A stretch of DNA of 64,000 bases, taken from positions 40,702 through 104,701 of the forward strand of contig JBBQFQ010000012.1 of assembly GCA_038322235.1 (NCBI GenBank). The letters are read 5' to 3'. Source of the DNA: SZAS-18 sp038322235. GTDB lineage: Bacteria > Verrucomicrobiota > Verrucomicrobiia > Chthoniobacterales > SZAS-18. A program made the translations under genes and the position numbers. Each line of letters starts with the position of its first letter. The first letter of the stretch is position 1. This document shows, in pieces, positions 35,831-45,586 of this stretch. The notes below the pieces were generated by a model, which was not told the DNA's origin, did not search any database, and saw only the letters and a program-made list of their open reading frames with translations.

Positions 35831-36514
35831 ATGAGCCGTCGCCGCCTCAAGCTACTTCCCCTCCTTATCACGCTCGTTCTCCTCGGGGTGGCTGGCTGGT
35901 ATATTTACGAGAACTTCCTCAAACCTGTTCCGACGCCCAGCAAGATTACGACGGGCCCGACTCCCGGACCGAATACCGGGGCGACCCCCATCCCCGATTC
36001 CCCGACGTCTTCTTCGTCTGAGGCCCCGCGCGCGGTTGATAAGCCGAACACCGACCTGGCAGACGCGGCGAACGCGAAGGCGCGGCAGGACGTGATCGAC
36101 CGCATCGACCGGATGCCGAATCTTTCCCCCGAGCAGAAAAATAAACTGTACTCCTCCGTTGATCGCGCCCGCGGCATGGGAGCCGTTTTGATCATCCCGT
36201 TCAGCGAGACGAAAAAGACGCTCGATCCGAAGGAGGCCCAGATCCTCACGAACGCGATCAATTCGCCGAGCATCAAGAAACTGACGGAGGACCCGACCCT
36301 CGTCTTCGTCATCCTCGGCTATGCCGACAAGAAAGGCGACGCGAAAGCCAACGAGAAGGTCTCGATCGAGCGCGCTGAGAGCGTGCTCGCCACCATGCGC
36401 GACAAGGCGAACGTGACGAATGTGATGTACGCAGTTGGCATGGGTGGAGCAGACGTCCTCAACAAAGACGGTGGGAATAATCGTCTCGTGGAAGTCTGGG
36501 CCGTCTTCCCGTAG
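35831..36514 (+). CDS. Membrane-anchored OmpA-like peptidoglycan-binding protein
   Basis: A 227-aa protein with one N-terminal transmembrane helix (about residues 8-27), a Pro/Thr/Ser-rich linker (about 30-70) and a C-terminal OmpA-like domain (about 115-227). The domain shows VILGYADKKGDAKANEKVSI, which matches the GYTDxxGxxxxNxxLSxxRA pattern, then ERAESVLATM and a final NNRLVEVWAVFP. Such domains bind peptidoglycan and often brace envelope complexes. It follows the ferredoxin on the same strand. Whether it belongs functionally to the cytochrome cluster is inferred from position only. Confidence 0.85.
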   Translation: MSRRRLKLLPLLITLVLLGVAGWYIYENFLKPVPTPSKITTGPTPGPNTGATPIPDSPTSSSSEAPRAVDKPNTDLADAANAKARQDVIDRIDRMPNLSPEQKNKLYSSVDRARGMGAVLIIPFSETKKTLDPKEAQILTNAINSPSIKKLTEDPTLVFVILGYADKKGDAKANEKVSIERAESVLATMRDKANVTNVMYAVGMGGADVLNKDGGNNRLVEVWAVFP

Positions 36515-37320
36515 GTCTGAACTTCGAGTGGCTACTGATTTTTTTCGATCTCTTCCTGGCGCCACAACCCGAGCGGTGTCTTTGGAATGACCTGACCCGC
36601 CGGTTCCGGAGATGACCAGTTCCGGCCGTTCTCTCGCGCCGCTCGGAAGGTGTTTGGATTCGGACCGATTGACCGCCTAGAGCAAGGCCGGCTTGAGGCG
36701 TTTGGATGGCCGCACCCGAGCGGAAGCTTCCTGCCCACGACTTGGTTGGATCCACTGCGGCGCAAATGCACGCGCATGCTCGAGGCTCGAAAATGGCACG
36801 CTCCGCCCGTCTTTGGCGAGACGGGGAGTCAGCCCAGATGACCCGAAGCATCGCGCACTCCTTGCTCCGTGATCCTCGAACGCTGCGAAAACGCTGGCGC
36901 CGTCGCCGCCTCGCCCGTCAATTCGTCCGGCGCCAAATTGACCCAAACCGATGTCCCAGTCGCTCGGACATCGAAGGCGATTTCGAATTCGTCCTCGGGA
37001 CCGTCAGTTGGTGTGTTCCCGACGAGCAGCGTGATCTCGAGTCGGTCCCCAACGCGGCTCGAATGAAACCCAGAAAATACATTCGAGATTCGATTAGGCG
37101 CTCCTGACAAGGAGCCGGACAACATTGTCCTTCGCAGCGGTCGCGTGAACTTCTGCGACGACTGCACCCGCGGCGGGGGGATTCGACGAAACGGTCGAAT
37201 GTCCCGGCGGATTGGGCAGTGAATCACGAGCCGATGCGAGCCATCCTCCGGCAACGTGGAACAAAACAGCGGCACCCGCGGGCGCCGGCTGTCCGGACCG
37301 AAGGAAGAGGGTTGGTGAAC
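36515..37320. other. Non-coding or decayed stretch between the OmpA-like and MIP channel genes
   Basis: No convincing complete gene is seen in these 806 bp. Several short open frames exist on both strands. The longest with protein-like composition is on the minus strand at 36829-37275 (148 codons, containing GDRLEITLLVGNTPTDG), but it has no recognisable domain and no clear start signal. The stretch may carry a decayed gene or a dispersed repeat. Confidence 0.5.
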
Positions 37321-37947
37321 CTACTTGTCGTTGGAACTCAACGCCTTGAACGCCATCGCAGCGACAAAGCCGCCGGCGAAATCGGCGACGAGGTGAATCC
37401 ACACCTGGGCGGACGGGATCAAGCCCATGATCAGTGCGCCAATCGCCACCGCGGGGTTGAACGCGCCACCCGAGATCCCCCCAACCGAAAATGCACCGAC
37501 CATCACGGTGCCGCCGATGGCGAGTCCATAAAACGAGTTCCCCTCGGTATCCTTCGATGTGGCCGCGTTGAGGACCACCCAGCAGAGCGCGAACGTGAAC
37601 ATGAATTCCGCCAGGAGCGCCGGACCAACCATCAGTTCCTTCGGCGCCGCCGACGGCCAGCCCACGAGAAACTTGACGGCACCCGCCGCGGCGGCGGCCC
37701 CGAGGACCTGGAAGACGATGTAGGGGAGCGCATCGCCCACCGTGCACTTCCCCCGAAGCGTCACGGCGAGCGTGACGGCCGGATTGTAGTGGCCGCCCGA
37801 AATATGCCCCCCGGCGTAAACCATGACCGCGAGGGCGAAGCCGATCGCGAGGGGAGGGATCACCCCGGCGGAGCCGGGGATGACGGTCAGCCCAATGGTC
37901 GAGACGAGGAAGAACGTTCCGATGAATTCAACGAGATACTTGTTCAT
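37321..37947 (-). CDS. MIP-family channel (aquaporin-like) with an altered second NPA motif
   Basis: A 208-aa inner-membrane channel with six hydrophobic helices and two half-helices. The first NPA motif is normal (GGHYNPAVT). The second reads GGAFNPAVA, so the Arg that normally follows NPA and forms the aromatic/arginine filter (NPAR in AqpZ) is Val. The start MNKYLVEFIGTFFLV and SAQVWIHLVADFAGG near the end fit the family. Water or small solute transport is likely, but selectivity cannot be assigned. The ATG at 37947 matches the family start. The neighbour at 38111 is divergent. Confidence 0.9.
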   Translation of the reverse strand: MNKYLVEFIGTFFLVSTIGLTVIPGSAGVIPPLAIGFALAVMVYAGGHISGGHYNPAVTLAVTLRGKCTVGDALPYIVFQVLGAAAAAGAVKFLVGWPSAAPKELMVGPALLAEFMFTFALCWVVLNAATSKDTEGNSFYGLAIGGTVMVGAFSVGGISGGAFNPAVAIGALIMGLIPSAQVWIHLVADFAGGFVAAMAFKALSSNDK

Positions 37948-38110
37948 GGTGAGCAGGGTTGGGAGGTGGTGGGATGCCGGTGGGCGGAATCGGAGCAGGT
38001 TTGCGAGGGAACGCGTCGTTGTCGAGCCGGGAGCGCGTCCGAATGGGGGACAGCGAGTCCGCAATTAATGACCATTGCGAAGAGGAGGATCGACGCGTCA
38101 AGATGGTGAG

Positions 38111-38860
38111 ATGATTGAGGCGCATGGGCTGACGAAGATCTTCGGGGATGGATTGAAGAGCGTGGTCGCGGTGGAAGGCGTGAGCTTTCGCGTCGAAGCG
38201 GGGGAAGTCTACGGGCTGCTTGGGGCGAATGGGGCCGGGAAGACGACCACCATGCGCATGCTCGCGACGATGCTTCGTCCGACGGCGGGCAGTGCGTCGA
38301 TCGCCGGGGCTGATGTTGCCCGTGAACCGGAAAGGGCGCGCGCGGCCCTGGGGTTTCTCTCGACCGCGACCGCGCTTTACGGCCGGCTCACCGCCTTTGA
38401 GATGGTGCGCTATTTTGGCCGTCTGCACGGCCTTGCGGATGCCGCGATTGAGAGTGGGGCCGCCGAAATTTTCCGCCGACTCGAGATGAATGAGTTTCGC
38501 GATCGGCGTTGCGACAAACTTTCGACCGGGCAGAAGCAAAAGGTCTCGATCGCCCGCACCCTCATCCATGACCCACCGGTGATGATTTTTGACGAGCCGA
38601 CTCTGGGACTCGATGTGATGGCGGCGCGAACGATCGTGGAATTTGTCCGCGAGTGCCGGAGTCGCGGGAAAGCCGTGATCTACTCCACCCACATCATGAG
38701 CGAAGCCGAGAAGCTTTGCGATCGGCTCGGCGTGATTCACGCCGGCCGGCTCCTGGCGGAGGGAACGCCGAAAACGCTCCGGGCCACCCACGCGCCGGCT
38801 GGCGATCTTGAAGATGCCTTCGTTGCCATCGTGGAATCGCACCGCCTCCTTGCCTCATGA
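38111..38860 (+). CDS. ABC transporter ATP-binding protein (NatA-like)
   Basis: A 249-aa nucleotide-binding subunit. Walker A is GANGAGKTT (about residues 38-46), the signature is KLSTGQKQKVSIART, Walker B is PVMIFDEPTLGLD, and the switch His is in STHIMSE. The LSTGQKQK form of the signature is typical of NatA and related sodium or drug exporter ATPases. It overlaps the permease by 4 nt (ATGA at 38857), so the two form a complete exporter. Substrate is unknown. Confidence 0.93.
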   Translation: MIEAHGLTKIFGDGLKSVVAVEGVSFRVEAGEVYGLLGANGAGKTTTMRMLATMLRPTAGSASIAGADVAREPERARAALGFLSTATALYGRLTAFEMVRYFGRLHGLADAAIESGAAEIFRRLEMNEFRDRRCDKLSTGQKQKVSIARTLIHDPPVMIFDEPTLGLDVMAARTIVEFVRECRSRGKAVIYSTHIMSEAEKLCDRLGVIHAGRLLAEGTPKTLRATHAPAGDLEDAFVAIVESHRLLAS

Positions 38861-40062
38861 ATCCGATTCTGGCCGTCTATTCAAAGGAGTTGATCGACCT
38901 CCTGCGCGATCGCCGCACGATCATTTCGATGATCGTCATCCCCATGGTGGTGATGCCGATGATGATGCTGGGCTTTGGCGGGATGTCCGCCCGGCTCGTG
39001 AACAACGCGCTTTCGCAGGTCCCGGAAGTGATGCTGCTGGGGGCCGCGAAATCACCGAAAATCCGGGCCGCGTTAGAGGCGGAAAAGCGGATGAAGATCG
39101 TGCCCGGTGCGGCGGACTACGCGACGCGGATTTCTGACAAGCGGCTCCGCGCGGCGGTCGAAGTGCCGGACGATTTTGACGACCAGCTCGCGGCCGAGAA
39201 CAGCGTCGCTCTCGTGAAGATCTTTCATTATGAGGGTGAGATCCGCTCCGGATTTGCGGCTGATGCCGCCGAGCGCTTTTTTCGCGATTACCGGGATCGG
39301 ACGCTCGCGAATCGGATCTCGGCCCGCGGCCTTCCCCCCGACTTCGCGCGGCCGATCACAACCCGAAGGGAGAACGTCGCCCCGCCCGAGAAGGTGGCCG
39401 GCAGCGTCATCGGTGGAATCCTCCCGTACATCATCATCCTGCTGTGCTTCACGGGGGCGATGTATCCTGCGCTCGATCTCACCGCGGGCGAAAAGGAACG
39501 CGGGACGATGGAGACCATCCTGTCTTCGCCCGTCCGACGCGGGCAGCTCGTCGCGGGAAAGTTTTTGGTCGTTCTGACCATCTCCCTCTCCACGGCGCTT
39601 TGTTCCGTGCTGTCTATGACCTTCTTCTATCTTTTGAGCAAGGGGGCCCTGGGGTTCGCGATGAAGGGACGGGTCGACCTCGGTAACCTGCGAATCGCGC
39701 CGGAGTCAGTCGTCGCGGTCTTCGCGTTGCTCCTTCCCGTCGCCATCCTGTTTACCGCGGTCCTGCTCGCGGTCGGGACCTTCGCGCGCAGCTTCAAGGA
39801 GGCGCAGAGCTACGCCGGGCCAATGGTGATTCTGGTGATTCTCCCCGCCGTGGCGGCGTTGCTGCCGGGCGTGGATCTGACTTGGAAGCTGGCACTGGTG
39901 CCGATCCTCAACGTGAGTCTCGCGAGCAAGGAAATTTTCAGCGGGCAATACTCGTGGTCACTGCTCGCGATCATCTTCGCGTCCACCTGCGTCTATGCGG
40001 CGATCGCCTGCGGCCTCGTCACGCGCATGTTCAACCGCGAAGCCGTCCTTTTCCGCGCGTGA
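38857..40062 (+). CDS. ABC-2 type transporter permease (NatB-like)
   Basis: A 401-aa membrane protein with the ABC-2 layout: one N-terminal helix (IISMIVIPMVVMPMMMLGFG), a large extracytoplasmic domain of about 130 residues, and five or six helices in the C-terminal half. The segment GEKERGTMETILSSPVRRGQ is the conserved coupling motif of NatB/YhaP-type permeases. It is the membrane partner of the ATPase encoded just upstream. Na+ export or drug/lipid export are the usual roles in the family. Confidence 0.92.
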   Translation: MNPILAVYSKELIDLLRDRRTIISMIVIPMVVMPMMMLGFGGMSARLVNNALSQVPEVMLLGAAKSPKIRAALEAEKRMKIVPGAADYATRISDKRLRAAVEVPDDFDDQLAAENSVALVKIFHYEGEIRSGFAADAAERFFRDYRDRTLANRISARGLPPDFARPITTRRENVAPPEKVAGSVIGGILPYIIILLCFTGAMYPALDLTAGEKERGTMETILSSPVRRGQLVAGKFLVVLTISLSTALCSVLSMTFFYLLSKGALGFAMKGRVDLGNLRIAPESVVAVFALLLPVAILFTAVLLAVGTFARSFKEAQSYAGPMVILVILPAVAALLPGVDLTWKLALVPILNVSLASKEIFSGQYSWSLLAIIFASTCVYAAIACGLVTRMFNREAVLFRA

Positions 40063-40098
40063 CCGGTCGGTCTATCTGCCGATCCGCTCCGCTGAGCG

Positions 40099-40530
40099 CT
40101 ACCGAGGGCGCGGCGGCGGATCGCCCCGGCTCACGTGCGCCGAGACTCGCTGCGAGATCCACGTCACGAGGAGGGGTCGAAAAATCGGCAGCAGCCAGCG
40201 AACGGCCGCGGTGATCGCGGCCAAAGCCACACCGGTCTTCGCGGCGGTCGGCAGGACTTCCTCCCGGGGCGGACCGTACTTCGCCGAGAGATCGCGCCAC
40301 ACATTCGCCGGCGCTGGGGTCGCCTGGCGCCTAGAGCCAACGAGGAGCACGAAGGCTCCCGCGACGACCACGCCGCCGACGACCCACGGGACCGGATTCG
40401 AGCGCACCGACTCCTTCAGGCGTCCCGAGACGTCGAGTCCCGCGCGAACACCCGCGCCTTGGCGAGTCATGGCCGCACGGGCCCGGGCGAGCTCGATCAG
40501 GAGCTGTCTCTTGCGATCCAGGTCGTTCAT
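40099..40530 (-). CDS. Small membrane protein, YqjK-like by position
   Basis: A 143-aa protein with an N-terminal charged helix (MNDLDRKRQLLIELARARAA) and two hydrophobic segments (about 55-73 and 95-115). It is the third gene of a set joined by 4-nt overlaps (ATGA at 40527-40530). The order DUF883, holin-like DUF1469, then a short N-terminally charged membrane protein matches E. coli yqjD-yqjE-yqjK. Direct similarity to YqjK is weak, so the name is by context. Confidence 0.65.
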   Translation of the reverse strand: MNDLDRKRQLLIELARARAAMTRQGAGVRAGLDVSGRLKESVRSNPVPWVVGGVVVAGAFVLLVGSRRQATPAPANVWRDLSAKYGPPREEVLPTAAKTGVALAAITAAVRWLLPIFRPLLVTWISQRVSAHVSRGDPPPRPR

Positions 40531-40958
40531 GGCTGGCGGGGGGATGTTGGGGCGGGCAGTTCGCGGCTCAGCCAGTCCTGATCCTTGCGAAACTCGGCGA
40601 GGGTCTCTGTCAACGCCGGCTGGGAGACGCGACGTTTGATGCCGAGCGCACAGACCACGGTTCCGAGAAGATGCGTGATGCCAAATACCGTTGTCACAGA
40701 GACCCAGTTCCATCCGGTCCACGCCTGCACGAGGAAGGCGAGGCTCAGCACCAGAAAGAGGTATCCGAAGACAATTCCGAGGAGAGCGATGACGGCGAGC
40801 AGCAGCGCGCGGACGTAGTTTGCCGCCGCTTCCCGCGACTCGAGGCCCAGCAGCTCAAGGCGCGCGGAACTGTACCCGACGAAGGACCCGATGAGCAGAC
40901 GGATGCTGTGCAGCAGCCCCGGTTGCTCGCCACTCCCGCGCGATCCTGGCGACGCCAT
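40527..40958 (-). CDS. YqjE-like (phage holin 3-6 / DUF1469) membrane protein
   Basis: A 143-aa protein with two adjacent transmembrane helices (ALLLAVIALLGIVFGYLFLV and a second in VTTVFGITHLLGTVVCALGI) preceded by an amphipathic region (SARLELLGLESREAAANYV). This is the layout of the Phage_holin_3_6/YqjE family. The start at 40958 overlaps the stop of the DUF883 gene (ATGA), and the stop overlaps the start of the next gene. Function of the family is unclear; it is often linked to stress. Confidence 0.8.
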   Translation of the reverse strand: MASPGSRGSGEQPGLLHSIRLLIGSFVGYSSARLELLGLESREAAANYVRALLLAVIALLGIVFGYLFLVLSLAFLVQAWTGWNWVSVTTVFGITHLLGTVVCALGIKRRVSQPALTETLAEFRKDQDWLSRELPAPTSPRQP

Positions 40959-41341
40959 CAGCGCCGAAACAGGATTCCGAGCACGAAGCCGACGCCGAGC
41001 GCGGTCAGAACGGCGCGCATCGGGTTTTCGCGGATGTAGGCCTCGCTGTCGTCCTGAAAGGTGCGGGCCTGATCGCGCGCGGTCGAGTAGTAATCTCCCG
41101 CGTAGTCGCGCCACTCAGACGCGCGGCTTTGGGCGGCATTTCGGAACTGCTCGGCCTTCGCCTGAGCTGTCTCGCGAAACTCCTGAACCTTCGCGGTGGC
41201 GGTTTCCCGGATCTCTTGGGCTTTGGCCGTCGCGGCGGCCTTGATCTCCTCGGCGGCGCGCTTGGCGTGAGCCTTTCCGGTTTCGAAGCGGCTTTGGGCT
41301 TCAGCGTTGGATTCTTCGGGTGTGTTGTTTTCGGTGCTCAT
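40958..41341 (-). CDS. DUF883/YqjD-ElaB-like membrane-tethered protein
   Basis: A 127-aa protein with a long Ala/Glu/Lys/Gln-rich amphipathic helix made of imperfect 11-residue units (such as ATAKVQEFRETAQAKAEQF). It ends in the family signature DSEAYIRENPMRAVLTALG followed by a single C-terminal membrane helix (VGFVLGILFRR). E. coli YqjD and ElaB of this family tether to the inner membrane and bind stationary-phase ribosomes. The first gene of the three-gene set; infA lies 52 bp past the set's start on the other side. Confidence 0.88.
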   Translation of the reverse strand: MSTENNTPEESNAEAQSRFETGKAHAKRAAEEIKAAATAKAQEIRETATAKVQEFRETAQAKAEQFRNAAQSRASEWRDYAGDYYSTARDQARTFQDDSEAYIRENPMRAVLTALGVGFVLGILFRR

Positions 41342-41393
41342 GGCAATGGGTGTGACGTTTGTGCTTCGGATGCTGTTCGATCGCCGGACGTCT

Positions 41394-41615
41394 TCATTTC
41401 TCGCGAAACGTAATCCGCGCCTTCGACAGGTCGTAAGGTGACAGCTCAAGGGTGACGCGGTCTCCGGGAACGATGCGGATGAAGTGCTTCCTCATCTTCC
41501 CGGAAATGTGCGCTAGAACAATCTGCCCCCCGGGGAGCGCCACCCGGAACATGGTTCCCGGCAGCACTTCCTTGACGATTCCGTCGGCGGCGATCGCGTC
41601 TTCTTTGTCTGACAT
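41394..41615 (-). CDS. infA: Translation initiation factor IF-1
   Basis: A 73-aa single OB-fold protein. It shows the IF-1 pattern ADGIVKEVLPGTMFRV, then VLAHISGKMRKHFIRIVPGD and the C-terminal LSPYDLSKARITFREK. IF-1 occupies the ribosomal A site during initiation. The ATG at 41615 is chosen from family length; the frame is open upstream. Its gene is 52 bp upstream of the yqjD-like operon on the same strand and 82 bp downstream of the release-factor-like gene. Confidence 0.96.
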   Translation of the reverse strand: MSDKEDAIAADGIVKEVLPGTMFRVALPGGQIVLAHISGKMRKHFIRIVPGDRVTLELSPYDLSKARITFREK

Positions 41616-41697
41616 CCGCCGGAGCATGCCAAAACGCGTCCCCATTGGCAATGGGCAACGCGCCCGGGCCGACAATTCCCGCCTCCTCCCGCTCGAA

Positions 41698-42144
41698 TTA
41701 ATAACCGGTCGGCGCGCGCAGCGTATAGGCATCCATCCGGGCCACGTACTCGGCGAAGGTGGGGGTCGCGTCGCCAGGGATTCGACTCCCGCTCCACGGG
41801 CTGGGTTTGGCCGCTGGGGCGTTCCCGCCGTGATGGTGATGCCGCCGCCGCAGCTTTTCCTCCCGCAGTTTTTCCGCCTTCGCTTCGTGTCTCGTCTGAC
41901 CCTGCCGACGCGCCTCGAGTTCCTCCATGAGCAGGCGTCGCGCGAAATACCGGTTCATGCCCTGACTCGGCTCCCGGCCGCAGCGCACGCGAATCCCGCT
42001 GGGTTTGTGGAGGAGATGGACCCCATTCATCCCGCCCAACGCGCGGAAATAGTCCTCCGCCAGCTGCGGTTCGACGACGGAGAGGGCTGCCATGCGGCGC
42101 AGGAGCTCGTCCTGCTTTTGCGGGGACACCGGGAAGCGCGGCAT
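41698..42144 (-). CDS. Release-factor-like protein without the GGQ motif
   Basis: A 148-aa protein. After MPRFPVSPQKQDELLRRMAA it has KPSGIRVRCGREPSQGMNR and ARRLLMEELEARR, then a Lys/Arg-rich helix (KAEKLREEKLRRRHHHH). This is the pattern of the small class I release-factor/rescue proteins with an RF-1 domain. In those proteins the catalytic loop contains GGQ and is followed by about a dozen residues before the PTGI/PSGI strand. Here the region reads ALGGMNGVHLLHKPSG, shorter and with no GGQ. Ribosome binding may persist, but peptidyl-tRNA hydrolysis is not expected. It sits just upstream of infA. The frame is intact. Confidence 0.72.
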   Translation of the reverse strand: MPRFPVSPQKQDELLRRMAALSVVEPQLAEDYFRALGGMNGVHLLHKPSGIRVRCGREPSQGMNRYFARRLLMEELEARRQGQTRHEAKAEKLREEKLRRRHHHHGGNAPAAKPSPWSGSRIPGDATPTFAEYVARMDAYTLRAPTGY

Positions 42145-42360
42145 AAATCACCGGTTGGAACCGGGGCCGCGCACGAAGGGAACCGTGAGGAACGTCATCG
42201 TGGAGATGTCCATATTCACGCGGATTCGCGCAGCGGTGGCAAGCGAAATCGGGAGCGTGACGGGCATTTTACCGCGGCGCGCCACACGCGGTCGAACGCC
42301 CACGGGAACCAGTCCGCCCTTGTCTGTCGTCGCGGTCGCAGTGACGGTGCGACCACGATC

Positions 42361-44006
<1,646 letters not shown>

Positions 44007-44010
<4 letters not shown>

Positions 44011-45239
44011 CCGGGCGAGCCGACTATACGCGCCCGCGCGTGGCGTACTTCGTGATGCGCTACCCGCTCCTCACGCAGACGTTCATCGACCGCGAGATGC
44101 GTGGCGTCATGGCGAACGGGGTCGACGTCGAGGTACATCCGGTCTGGGATTTCGGGAACCGCGTCGTTCCCCTGCCGGGCGGACCGGGCGTGATCCGGAC
44201 GGGCTTGCTCCGGACGCTCGGCTCGGCCGCGCTCGAGACGCTGCGGCGTCCTGCGCTCGTGGGGCGTGGCATCCGGGCGGTTCTGCGCCACCGACCCCGC
44301 TCGGCCGAGGGCTGGTTCATGTGCATCTGGGGCGGGATATTTGCCCTCGGCAAAGCCTGGGAATTTCGCACCGCACCCGTGTCGTGGTTCCACGGCGCCT
44401 GGGCGACGGCCCCAGCCACGGTGGCGATGTCCCTCGCGCAGATCTGCGGCCGCCCCTTCAGCTTCGGCGCGCACGCCTACGATCTGTATCGCCACGGTGG
44501 CGACGCGCTCCTGCCGCTGAAGGTGCGGCACGCGCGTTTCGTCCACACCACGACCGCGGCGAACGTGGACTCCCTCCGGACGCGATTTCCCGGCGCCGCC
44601 GCCGAGATCTTGCTCGCCCGTCGGGGTCTGCCGGCGCTCCCGGTTTTGCGCGACCAGAATGATGGCTGGAACGAGCGCCCCATCCGTCTGCTTTCGGTCG
44701 GGCGGCTCGTCGAAAAAAAAGGTCAGCGTTACCAGCTCGCGCTCGTGGCGGAACTCCGTCGGCGAGGGGTTCCGGCGGAGCTGCGGATCATCGGCGAAGG
44801 CCCGCTGCGGACCGACCTCGAGCGCGAAGCGGGAGAGCTCGGCGTGACCGTCGACCTGGCCGGGGCGCTGTCCCAGGATGAAGTGCAGGCGAGCTACGGA
44901 TGCGCCGACGTCTTTCTTCATACGGGGATCGTCGATGCCGAGGGCGATCGCGATGGCCTCCCGAACGTGGTTCCCGAGGCGATGTCGCGCGGCGTCTGCG
45001 TGATCAGCAGTCCGGGCGGCGGGGCCGCCGAGGCAATTTCCCATGACGTGACCGGACTGATCGCCGAACCGTCGGACGCGACGGCGCTCGCCGATGCCGT
45101 CGGGCGTTTGCGCGGGGATGCCGCGTTGCGGGTCGCCTTGCGGCGCGCGGCGCACGCCTGGGTTGCCGAGCATTTCCTCGCCGCCCGAAATACCGCCGCG
45201 CTCGCGCGGCGCTTCGGAGCCGGCGCGGGTGGCGGGTGA
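44007..45239 (+). CDS. Glycosyltransferase family 4
   Basis: A 410-aa enzyme with a GT-B fold. The N-terminal half contains VAYFVMRYPLLTQTFIDREM, typical of colanic-acid or polysaccharide GT4 enzymes such as WcaL. The C-terminal half has LLSVGRLVEKKGQ, LRIIGEGPLR, and the nucleotide-sugar motif with DGLPNVVPEAMSRGVCVIS. Donor and acceptor are unknown. The ATG at 44007 overlaps the aidB stop (ATGA), so the two genes are coupled even though their roles look unrelated. No other polysaccharide genes are adjacent. Confidence 0.9.
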
Positions 45240-45320
45240 TCGGATTTCGGGACTGGCTCCGTTGGCGCACCCAAAAAGCCGTTGCGCGGGGGGCCTTCGC
45301 CGGGCATTAGTCCCGCGTCA

Positions 45321-45407
45321 GGAAGGATGGCTGAGTGGTTTAAGGCACTCGACTCGAAATCGAACGTGGGTTAATCCCCACCGTGGGTTCAAATCCCACT
45401 CCTTCCG
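45321..45407 (+). tRNA. tRNA-Ser (anticodon CGA)
   Basis: An 87-nt class II tRNA: acceptor stem GGAAGGA/TCCTTCC, D-arm TGGCTGAGTGGTTTAAGGCA, anticodon loop CTCGAAA giving CGA, long variable arm GTGGGTTAATCCCCAC, and T-arm GTGGGTTCAAATCCCAC. The discriminator is G at 45407, and CCA is not encoded. Confidence 0.95.
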
Positions 45408-45586
45408 CGTTTTCCCTCCACCAGTTGCGGATTTGTCCGACGGGACTTTGAGGCCGGAGAAGGATTCGCCCGGGGCGTCTCCCGGGTGTAAGCGCCGGGA
45501 TCGAAACTTCGCCAGCCCTCTTCAAATCCCGCTTTCTCTGGCGCAAGCTCGCGTCTGCGAAATGGGCGGACGCTTGGGAGGAACGT

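Noticed and set aside
36829..37275. 148-codon minus-strand frame as a gene
   Set aside because: No family, no ribosome-binding site, and mixed composition at its N-terminal part; left as part of an unexplained stretch.
42147..42266. Short minus-strand frame (about 39 codons, MPVTLPISLATAARIR...) upstream of the release-factor-like gene
   Set aside because: Too short and without known similarity; no supporting signal beyond an open frame.
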